A DNA stretch of 7,814 nt from contig PCCM01000097.1 of assembly GCA_002731735.1 (NCBI GenBank), positions 3,847 through 11,660 of the forward strand, written 5' to 3'. Below the pieces are notes generated by a model. The model had not been told where the DNA came from, ran no database searches, and was given only the letters and a program-made list of their open reading frames with translations. A program made the translations under genes and the position numbers. This document shows positions 1 to 7,207 of the stretch, piece after piece (position 1 is the stretch's first letter; each line of letters opens with the position of its first letter). Source of the DNA: Gemmatimonadota bacterium. Its GTDB lineage: Bacteria; Gemmatimonadota; Gemmatimonadetes; Longimicrobiales; Gaopeijiaceae.

Positions 1-130
1 CCAGCGGCTCCTGGCCGAGGAGCAGCCGTTCACGTTCCTCTTTCAACCGGAGCGACTGGTCGGGGTGAACACGCGCATCCAGGACGTCGTCATGGACATA
101 CGGGGCGAATGGGTGAATGTGAAGGATTGA
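1..130 (+). CDS. Peptide ABC transporter substrate-binding protein (family 5), C-terminal fragment cut by window edge
   Basis: Reading from base 2, 42 codons run to a TGA at 128-130; the rest of the gene lies to the left. The fragment aligns without gaps to the C-terminus of the next gene, with about 24 of 42 residues identical. Shared blocks include EQP, the RGEW motif and the final N-x-K-D. It is therefore the tail of a second family-5 (DppA/OppA-like) solute-binding protein, expected to be an exported lipoprotein that feeds the same permease. The stop falls exactly where the paralogue has a Trp codon. The paralogue continues for 8 residues (WWIPADQR), while this copy would read R-I-P-S-G-H and then TAG at 149-151 if the TGA were ignored. 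The last residues thus look lost by a TGG-to-TGA change, although such a short loss need not harm function. Confidence 0.85.
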   Translation, partial: QRLLAEEQPFTFLFQPERLVGVNTRIQDVVMDIRGEWVNVKD

Positions 131-165
131 CGGATTCCATCTGGGCACTAGTAGAGGAGACGAAC

Positions 166-1926
166 ATGAGGGTTCGGTTGACGAGATTGATTCTGGTGGC
201 TGGGTTGGCGGTGACGATTGGAGCGTGTGGCGGCGACGGTGGCGCCTCCCGTGAGGCTGGGCCCTGGATGTTGGAAGCCTCATTGGCCGAGGCTGGGGCG
301 GATGTCCAGTTTTGTGAGGAAGTCACGGCTAATGTCTCGGCCTATATGTCCCAGTTCGAGGGACAGATGCCTCCTTCTGAGCGTCATGGCGGTGCGGTGG
401 TCGTGGCTTCGATCGGCGACATCCCCGACGGGATGAACAATCACGTTTCTCAGGACTACACCGCGTCGCAGCACCAAAGCTTCGTCAACCTCATGACCTT
501 GGTGAAGTACGACGAGGACCAGAATCCCGAGCCCTATCTTGCGGAATCGTGGGAGGTGTCGGACGACGCTAGCGAGATCACGTTTCACATCCGAGACGAC
601 GTTTACTGGCACGACGGCGAACTGACTGATGCCTACGATGTCGCGTATACGTTCAAGCGTGCCATCGATCCCGAGACGGCTTTTCCGAACGCGGCGTACT
701 GGACCCACTACGAGCAGGGGCCGGATGGCGTCGAGGTGGTCGACTCGTTTACCGTCAAATTCCAGATGCGGCCCCATGCGGACTACATCGACCCCTGGCG
801 GGCCACGACGATCATGCCCGAGCATCTGCTGGGGGACGTCCCCTCCGCGGAGTTGAGGCAACATCCCTATGGTACGGTCTGCCCGGTTGGAAACGGACCG
901 TTCATATTCGTGGAGCACCGGGAAGCTGCGAGTTGGACGTTCCAGGCCAACCCTGCGTTTCCTGCTGACCTCGGCGGTCGCCCGTACCTCGATCGCTACG
1001 TCTACCGAGTCATCACCGAGCGAACGACACTTCTCACCGAGCTGTTAACGGGGGGTGTGGACGTGTTTATCCGTCCGTTTCCGGATGAGGTGCAGGCCAT
1101 CCTCGATTCGGATGCGGTGGACCTCTTACGGTATCCGTTCCGGGGCTACGTTCTCGTTGGTTGGAACGCGCGCCGCACCCAGCTCGCGGATAAGAGGGTA
1201 CGTCAAGCGCTAACCAGGGGTACGAACCGGCAGGAAATCGTGGACGCCCTGTTACAGGGCTACGGGACCGTAGCAAACGGGAGTGTGCCGCCGTTCCACT
1301 GGGCGTATGACCCGTCGATAGGCAGGGATGCCATGTCGTACGATCAGGATGCCGCCCGGGCTTTGCTCGCCGCAGCGGGTTGGGTGGATCGGGACGGAGA
1401 CGGCGTGCGTGAAAACGCCGCAGGGGTTCGACTTGCCATCTCCATCAAGTACAACCACGGGAATGATATGCGGCAGGATATCGCAGAAATCATGCAGGCG
1501 CAGTTGAGCCAGGTCGGCGTCGAGGTCACTCCCATGGTGGTCGAATGGGGTACCCTGCTCGACCAGATCGGCCAGACCCCTCGTGACTTCGATGGGGTGG
1601 TCATGGGCTGGATAGTCGAGTACAAGCTGGACGACACAGACCTCTTCCACAGCGATAATATTTCCGAAACCTACGCCTGGTCCGGCACACAGCGGCCCGA
1701 TATCGACCGTTTCCTGGAGGAGTTGCCGTTGGTCGTCGATCGTGAGGAGGCCAAGCCGATTTGGAGCGAGTACCAGGGACTTCTGGTGGACGAGCAGCCG
1801 TATACGTTTTTCTTCTTCGACGACCGGCTGGACGGCATCAACAAGCGGCTACGCGGCGTGGAGATGGATGCCCGTGGGGAATGGCTGAACATCAAGGATT
1901 GGTGGATTCCTGCCGACCAGCGATGA
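166..1926 (+). CDS. Peptide ABC transporter substrate-binding lipoprotein (SBP family 5, DppA/OppA-like)
   Basis: This 586-residue protein is the extracytoplasmic solute receptor of the ABC importer encoded downstream. The ATG at 166 is chosen because GAGGAGA (154-160) lies 5 nt upstream and because it begins a lipoprotein signal peptide: Arg2, Arg4 and Arg7, a hydrophobic core at residues 8-19, and a lipobox I-G-A-C with Cys21. In-frame codons back to 109 would spoil the signal. The mature protein has a roughly 55-residue linker before the family-5 fold. Family features are PYLAESWEVS near 123, W-H-D-G near 148, Y-D-V-A-Y-T-F near 157, G-N-G-P near 242, and the lobe-2 signature GW-x-D-x-DGDG at 405-413. 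Besides Cys21 the only cysteines are Cys50 and Cys239, which could form a disulfide. It lies 35 nt after a paralogous gene and 63 nt before dppB. The substrate is probably di- or oligopeptides, but nickel, sugars or other solutes cannot be excluded in this family. Confidence 0.93.
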   Translation: MRVRLTRLILVAGLAVTIGACGGDGGASREAGPWMLEASLAEAGADVQFCEEVTANVSAYMSQFEGQMPPSERHGGAVVVASIGDIPDGMNNHVSQDYTASQHQSFVNLMTLVKYDEDQNPEPYLAESWEVSDDASEITFHIRDDVYWHDGELTDAYDVAYTFKRAIDPETAFPNAAYWTHYEQGPDGVEVVDSFTVKFQMRPHADYIDPWRATTIMPEHLLGDVPSAELRQHPYGTVCPVGNGPFIFVEHREAASWTFQANPAFPADLGGRPYLDRYVYRVITERTTLLTELLTGGVDVFIRPFPDEVQAILDSDAVDLLRYPFRGYVLVGWNARRTQLADKRVRQALTRGTNRQEIVDALLQGYGTVANGSVPPFHWAYDPSIGRDAMSYDQDAARALLAAAGWVDRDGDGVRENAAGVRLAISIKYNHGNDMRQDIAEIMQAQLSQVGVEVTPMVVEWGTLLDQIGQTPRDFDGVVMGWIVEYKLDDTDLFHSDNISETYAWSGTQRPDIDRFLEELPLVVDREEAKPIWSEYQGLLVDEQPYTFFFFDDRLDGINKRLRGVEMDARGEWLNIKDWWIPADQR

Positions 1927-1989
1927 CGGATGACAACTCCGGCGACAACTCCATACACATCGGCGTAGCCGCGTTGTGAAAGGCGGGCG

Positions 1990-2973
1990 ATGAGGACATT
2001 TATTGCGCGCCGGCTCCTCGGCGCCATTCCCCTCGTCCTTGGCATCGCGACGATCATCTTCTTTGTGGTGAACCTCGCCCCAGGGGACCCCGCCGACCGG
2101 TTCTCGAGTCCCACCATGTCGGCGGAGGCTAGGGAGCAGGTCCGTGTCAACATGGGCCTCGATCAGCCGATTCACATCCGCTACGTGCGGTGGCTCGGGG
2201 CGCTTGCTCAAGGGGACCTCGGCGTTTCGTTTTCGCGCAATCGGCCGGTTGTGGACATCATCCAAGAGTTGCTCCCCAACACGCTGCTCCTCTCGTTCAC
2301 CGCCATCGGAGTTGCGTTCGTCATGGGGATCCTGCTGGGAATCCTACAGGCTGTTCGGCAGTACTCCCTGTTGGATTCGATCGCCTCGATTGTCGGTCTG
2401 TTCTTCTACTCCATGCCCTCCTTCTGGCTGGCGTTGATGATGGTGCTCGTCTTCAGCCTTTTTGCGAGTGTCTGGGGGTGGCCGATCAGTTTTCCACCCT
2501 CGGACATCCAGGACATCGACTACGTATTCTTCAGTCCCATCGAGAAGGTCCAGGACCGGCTCATGCACCTGGCGCTCCCAGCAACGTCTTTGGCTCTGGT
2601 CCTGGCCGCCGGGATCGCCCGGTATACACGGACAAGCATGCTGGAGGAAATCCGCCAGGACTTTGTTCGTACGGCGCGCGCCAAGGGGCTCTCGGAGCCC
2701 GTCGTGATTTTTAAGCACACCCTCCGGAATGCTTTGATTCCGGTGATCACACTCGTGGGCCTATACCTTCCCTTCCTGTTCAGCGGGACGGTTTTCATAG
2801 AGTCGGTCTTTGCATGGCCGGGGATGGGTAAGCTGGTCGTAGACGCCATTCTTCAACGGGACTATCCGATAATCATGGGGGGTAGCTTGGTCTTTGCGAT
2901 GATGGTTGTGGTGGGAAATCTGGTTGCGGATGTGCTCTACGCCGTTGTGGATCCGCGGATTCGATATGACTGA
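1990..2973 (+). CDS. dppB: Peptide ABC transporter permease, DppB/OppB type
   Basis: This inner-membrane subunit, 327 residues and of normal family length, forms half of the translocation channel with DppC. The N-terminus is canonical: a basic R-R-L-L start, a first membrane helix at about residues 10-29, then the conserved A-P-G-D-P-A-D at 30-36. Further hydrophobic segments lie near 98-120, 132-160, 194-210, 248-270 and 294-320. The cytoplasmic EAA loop that docks on the ATPase is seen at 225-251, with R-T-A-R-A-K-G-L followed by H-T-L-R-N-A-L-I-P. The family motif W-P-G-M-G is at 276-280, and the protein ends D-P-R-I-R-Y-D. The ATG at 1990 is preceded by AAAGGCGGG, a moderate ribosome site. 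The last 8 nt overlap the start of dppC, which suggests coupled translation. DppB and OppB cannot be told apart reliably from sequence alone. Confidence 0.96.
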   Translation: MRTFIARRLLGAIPLVLGIATIIFFVVNLAPGDPADRFSSPTMSAEAREQVRVNMGLDQPIHIRYVRWLGALAQGDLGVSFSRNRPVVDIIQELLPNTLLLSFTAIGVAFVMGILLGILQAVRQYSLLDSIASIVGLFFYSMPSFWLALMMVLVFSLFASVWGWPISFPPSDIQDIDYVFFSPIEKVQDRLMHLALPATSLALVLAAGIARYTRTSMLEEIRQDFVRTARAKGLSEPVVIFKHTLRNALIPVITLVGLYLPFLFSGTVFIESVFAWPGMGKLVVDAILQRDYPIIMGGSLVFAMMVVVGNLVADVLYAVVDPRIRYD

Positions 2974-4096
2974 CCGGCTCGGACCAGGACGACGCGGACT
3001 GGCTCTTTCCGCCGTGCTCCCAGGGTTGCCGCAGCTTGCGGTGGGACGGTGGGGCGTGGGCGGCTTGGGCTTGACGGTGTGGATCGCATTTCTGGCGGTG
3101 CTCTTGACTCGGTGGGCTCGGTTCGCCGCCGGCTGGGGCGGACCGCTTGATCACCAAATCGCGTCGCTGACCGTCGTGGCCGGCCTGCTCGGCACGTGGG
3201 GGTGGTCCATGTTTGACGTGTCGCGTCCGGTCGAACTGGACCGCAGCGGCGTAAGCCAGTGGAGGCTTGCGGTGCAGGCGTTCAAGAAGAACCGGATCGC
3301 CGTAATCGGCGCGATGGTGGTCGTGTGGGTCTACTTGATCGCCTTGGTGACACCGTTGATCGCTCCCTACGATCCGGCCATGCAGGGTCCGCTGCCGGGC
3401 CGCCTGGCTGCTCCCAGTAGTGAGTTTCTTCTCGGAACGGACCACGTGGCTCGAGACGTCTTCTCACGCTTGATGTATGGCGCACGGGTCTCCCTCTCGA
3501 TCGGTTTCGTGGCGGTGGGGATCAGTGTGACCATCGGCACTCTGCTGGGGGCGGTGGCGGGCTACCTCGGTGGATGGATCGACACGGTTGTGATGCGCTT
3601 CGTCGACATGGTGATTTCCTTTCCTCGTCTCGTGCTTCTCATCGCCATCGTCGCGCTTTTCGATACACAATCGATCTTCCTGATCGTGGCGGTCCTGGGC
3701 TTCACCCAATGGCCCGGCACGGCACGGATCGTCCGTGGTGAAGTTCTCAGTCTGCGAGAACGGGAATTCGTCGAGGCGACCCGTGCGCTCGGGTTCAGTC
3801 GCAGGCGCATCATCCTCCGCCATGTGATCCCCAACGTGCTGGCTCCGGTGATCATCGCCGCCACGCTCGGCATCGGAAACGTCATCGTGTTGGAGGCTGG
3901 ACTCTCATTCCTGGGTCTCGGTCTCGAGCCTCCCACGCCCTCATGGGGATCCATGGTAGCGGACGGCCGTGACCTGCTTCTCAATGCCTGGTGGATATCC
4001 ACGTTTCCAGGTCTGGCGATCGTGCTAACGGTTGTGGCGTTCAATCTTGTTGGTGATGGGCTGAGAGACGCCCTCGACCCACGCCTGAGGGCGTGA
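2966..4096 (+). CDS. dppC: Peptide ABC transporter permease, DppC/OppC type, with extra N-terminal membrane domain
   Basis: This 376-residue protein is the second channel subunit. Canonical DppC begins at about residue 97 (Q-A-F-K-K-N-R, then a membrane helix). It continues with L-G-T-D-H-V-A-R-D-V-F-S-R at 156-168, helices near 178-200, 218-246, 292-312 and 345-363, an EAA loop at 268-290 (F-V-E-A-T-R-A-L-G ... H-V-I-P-N), and a D-P-R-L-R-A end. The first 90 or so residues are additional. They contain LPGLPQLAVGRWGVGG at 18-33, a helix near 35-48, a third hydrophobic stretch near 66-80, and W-S-M-F-D-V at 80-85. This resembles the small PGLGQ...W-S-x-x-D-A membrane domains (TM2/DUF5683-like), so it looks like a domain fusion. 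The ATG at 2966 overlaps the dppB stop by 8 nt and has no strong ribosome site, which suits coupling. A start at Met82 (3209) would remove the extension but leave a long gap in a tight operon. Confidence 0.93.
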   Translation: MTDRLGPGRRGLALSAVLPGLPQLAVGRWGVGGLGLTVWIAFLAVLLTRWARFAAGWGGPLDHQIASLTVVAGLLGTWGWSMFDVSRPVELDRSGVSQWRLAVQAFKKNRIAVIGAMVVVWVYLIALVTPLIAPYDPAMQGPLPGRLAAPSSEFLLGTDHVARDVFSRLMYGARVSLSIGFVAVGISVTIGTLLGAVAGYLGGWIDTVVMRFVDMVISFPRLVLLIAIVALFDTQSIFLIVAVLGFTQWPGTARIVRGEVLSLREREFVEATRALGFSRRRIILRHVIPNVLAPVIIAATLGIGNVIVLEAGLSFLGLGLEPPTPSWGSMVADGRDLLLNAWWISTFPGLAIVLTVVAFNLVGDGLRDALDPRLRA

Positions 4097-4138
4097 CGTG
4101 AGACGTGACGTGCGCCGTGCTGTGGAGGAACGTCGCTG

Positions 4139-5163
<1,025 letters not shown>

Positions 5164-5167
<4 letters not shown>

Positions 5168-6216
5168 CGTCCCCTGCCGACGTGCAGTCAACCGCGCAGG
5201 TGGACGGCGCGTTGGACGCCGGGATGCTGCTCGACGTTCAGGATCTGAAGAAGTATTTCCCTGTCCATGGCGGCGTCCTGGGCCGGAGTGTGAATCAGGT
5301 TAGGGCGGTGGATGGCGTGAGTTTCTGGCTCCGACGAGGGGAGACGCTAGGACTCGTGGGGGAATCGGGTTGCGGAAAGTCCACGACGGGACGAGCCGTC
5401 CTCCGTCTCATAGAACCGACCGGCGGGCGTGTGCTCTTTGATGGTCAGGATCTCGGAGGATTCGATCGTGCCCAATTCAGAGAGTTTCGGCGATCAGCTC
5501 AGATCGTTTTTCAGGACCCATACGGGTCGCTCAATCCGCGGATGACCGTCGGCAGCATGCTCGCGGAGATCCTCAAGGTACACGGGTTGGGCGAGACCGG
5601 TGGGGATCGATCGGCCCGGGTCCGTGAGCTACTCGACATGGTGGGCTTGCACGCGGAGCATGCCGGCCGGTATCCGCACGAGTTCAGTGGCGGTCAGAGG
5701 CAGCGTATCGGCATCGCCCGTGCGTTGGCCGTAGAGCCTGAGTTCATCGTCTTGGATGAGCCGGTCTCAGCGCTCGACGTTTCCGTCCAGGCCCAGGTGA
5801 TCAACCTTCTCCGGGATCTCCAAAAGGAACTCGGCCTAACGTACCTTTTCATCGCCCACGACCTGGCTGTAGTCGAGTATATGAGTGACCGTGTGGCGGT
5901 CATGTATCTGGGTAAGATCGTTGAGATGGCTGCGGCCCAGGAGTTGTACAGGAACCCACTGCATCCGTACACCCGCGCACTGCTTTCGGCGGCCCCCCGA
6001 CGCAATCTGAAGGCTGGCCCGAACCGCCAGCGTATTCGGCTTTCCGGAGATGTGCCGAGCCCGATCCAGCCGTCCTCAGGATGCCCGTTCTACGCCCGAT
6101 GCCCCCATCCCGAGAAGGATGAGGCGTGCCGGAAGGCACTTCCCATCTTGGAGGCAAAGGCACCCGGTCACCTAGCCGCGTGTTGCAAGCATTCCATGGC
6201 GGCGAGCGGGGCTTGA
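5164..6216 (+). CDS. dppF: Peptide ABC transporter ATP-binding protein, DppF/OppF type
   Basis: This 350-residue ATPase is the second motor subunit and pairs with DppD. Motifs seen are Walker A G-E-S-G-C-G-K-S at 66-73, Gln117 in V-F-Q-D-P-Y-G-S-L-N-P, signature F-S-G-G-Q at 174-178, Walker B F-I-V-L-D-E ending at Glu199, and switch His232 in I-A-H-D-L. The D-P-Y-G-S-L-N-P and E-P-V-S-A-L-D-V stretches are hallmarks of the DppF/OppF branch. The C-terminal Oligo_HPY extension carries cysteines at 307, 313, 322, 340 and 341 (C-x5-C-x8-C). The ATG at 5164 is chosen because it overlaps the dppD stop in ATGA and has GGAG (5153-5156) 7 nt upstream. Codons extending in frame to 5092 lie inside dppD and encode no family sequence. 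It is the last gene of the transporter operon. Confidence 0.96.
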
Positions 6217-6218
6217 CA

Positions 6219-6295
6219 GGGTTGTCGGGCACAGGCAGGTTCGGAACTCTGAAAATCAAGATCTGCCGCCGTTAGGGGCGGCCCCGCAACAACCC
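6219..6295 (+). other. Imperfect extended hairpin in the dppF-exbB gap (candidate leader structure or weak terminator)
   Basis: GGGTTGT at 6219-6225 is complementary to ACAACCC at 6289-6295. After a 2-nt bulge the pairing continues as CGGG (6226-6229) with CCCG (6283-6286). Inside it, GCCGCC (6265-6270) pairs with GGCGGC (6277-6282) around a 6-nt loop. No T-run follows, so it is not a standard intrinsic terminator. It ends 13 nt before the exbB ribosome site, so it could act as a 5' leader structure or an mRNA end-stabiliser. Chance pairing in GC-rich DNA is a real alternative. Confidence 0.35.
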
Positions 6296-6308
6296 CGGAA
6301 TTTTGGCT

Positions 6309-6321
6309 GGAGGTTATTTTG
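6309..6321 (+). promoter_or_regulatory. Ribosome binding site supporting a TTG start for exbB
   Basis: GGAGG at 6309-6313 lies 5 nt before TTG at 6319-6321. The next in-frame starts are GTG at 6328 (14 nt away) and ATG at 6331 (17 nt away), both too far for this site. It therefore favours the rare TTG start. Confidence 0.65.
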
Positions 6322-7023
6322 GTCGGTGTGATGCAAGTCTACGGTGCTCTGCTGCAGATCCCGGGAGTGGATGTGGTGGAGCTGACTTTTTCCGAACAGA
6401 TATCGACGAATTGGGACGGTATGGGTTTCATGCGCTGGCCGTTGGCTGCTTGCTTACTGGTCGGCATCATCACCATCATCTATAAGTTCATCGACCTTAC
6501 CATCAAGTCGTCCAAGACGAAGAAGATCCTGGCCGAGGTCGACTCGCTACTCGAGGACCACCGGATCGATGAGGCGCTCGAGGCGACCCGCAACTCGGAT
6601 GCTCCAGCCGCGAAGATTCTCTACGCCGGCTTGGATCGGCATGAGGAAGGCACGGAGCGGGTGATGAAGGCCATCGAAAACCAGGGTCTCATCGAGTTGA
6701 GCAGGCTGGAGTCTCTCTTGGTCGTTCTGGCCACGCTCACGAACGTGGCCCCCCTGTTCGGCTTCCTCGGGACCGTGATCGGGATGATCATCGCGTTCCA
6801 ATCCATCGAGGCGGCGGGCGAGGTTGAGGCCACGCTGGTTGCTGGTGGGATCAAGGTGGCGTTGCTCACCACCGCGGCGGGACTCACCATCGCGATTCCG
6901 GTGAGTGTTTCGCACAACTTCTTCGTTGCGCGTATCGACAGCTTGGTCATCGACATGGAGGAGTCGGCACAGAAAATGATCGACATGCTCCATGCCATGG
7001 AGTCGGACCGCGCTCGCGGGTAA
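6319..7023 (+). CDS. exbB: MotA/TolQ/ExbB-family proton channel protein
   Basis: This 234-residue inner-membrane protein has three hydrophobic helices in the ExbB/TolQ pattern: about 41-60, 135-162 and 177-200, with a charged cytoplasmic domain (about 62-130) between the first two. Family motifs are M-R-W-P before helix 1, A-P-L-F-G-F-L-G-T-V-I-G-M-I at 144-157, and A-L-L-T-T-A-A-G-L-T-I-A-I-P at 181-194. Thr152 and Thr185 fall where ExbB has its conserved channel threonines. ExbB/TolQ pentamers pass protons and work with an ExbD/TolR partner to energise TonB-dependent uptake or envelope tasks. No exbD follows: a strong terminator begins 19 nt after the stop. The TTG start is preferred on ribosome-site spacing; ATG at 6331 would shorten the protein by 4 residues. 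ExbB and TolQ (or a gliding/adventurous-motility homologue) cannot be separated from this sequence. Confidence 0.88.
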   Translation: MVGVMQVYGALLQIPGVDVVELTFSEQISTNWDGMGFMRWPLAACLLVGIITIIYKFIDLTIKSSKTKKILAEVDSLLEDHRIDEALEATRNSDAPAAKILYAGLDRHEEGTERVMKAIENQGLIELSRLESLLVVLATLTNVAPLFGFLGTVIGMIIAFQSIEAAGEVEATLVAGGIKVALLTTAAGLTIAIPVSVSHNFFVARIDSLVIDMEESAQKMIDMLHAMESDRARG

Positions 7024-7042
7024 GAACATCCGTAGCTGTAAG

Positions 7043-7078
7043 AAAAAGGGGCCGCCCGAGAGGGCGGCCCCTTTTTTT
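7043..7078 (+). terminator. Strong intrinsic terminator after exbB (possibly bidirectional)
   Basis: A perfect 10-bp GC stem, GGGGCCGCCC (7048-7057) with GGGCGGCCCC (7062-7071), encloses a GAGA tetraloop and is followed by seven T (7072-7078). Five A (7043-7047) precede it, extending the stem and giving a T5 tail on the opposite strand. It ends the exbB transcript and separates it from the next gene. Confidence 0.95.
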
Positions 7079-7094
7079 AAAAGGCGTTAGGTCA

Positions 7095-7123
7095 GTGATA
7101 TTGTTGGGCGACGGCAGTATCAT
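7095..7123 (+). promoter_or_regulatory. Weak candidate promoter for the gene starting at 7208
   Basis: TATCAT at 7118-7123 matches the -10 consensus at 5 of 6 bases. GTGATA at 7095-7100, 17 nt upstream, matches the -35 consensus at 4 of 6. A promoter is expected here because a strong terminator lies just upstream. Vegetative promoter consensus in this lineage is not known to me, so this is tentative. Nothing else stands out in 7079-7207. Confidence 0.22.
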
Positions 7124-7207
7124 TAAGGGTCAGCCTTCTTTGGGACATCTGTTTTTGGAATCGGGCATGTTTACCGGATTTCCTTCCGCGCCGGATAGTA
7201 CTGTTCA

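Noticed and set aside
109..165. Extended start for the binding protein at ATG 109
   Set aside because: It overlaps the upstream gene's end and puts 19 polar residues before a clear lipoprotein signal peptide. The ATG at 166 has a good ribosome site.
1932..1952. Direct repeat GACAACTCC, 12-nt period, between the binding protein and dppB
   Set aside because: Two copies of 9 nt only, with no symmetry or link to a known site. It may be replication slippage.
4092..4112. Direct repeat CGTGACGTG, 12-nt period, between dppC and dppD
   Set aside because: Only two short copies, one overlapping the dppC stop. No operator-like dyad is evident and no function can be supported.
6213..6241. Promoter with TTGACA at 6213-6218
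   Set aside because: The -35 match is perfect, but the sequence 17 nt downstream (CAGGTT) is a poor -10 box. The hexamer overlaps the dppF stop and may be chance.
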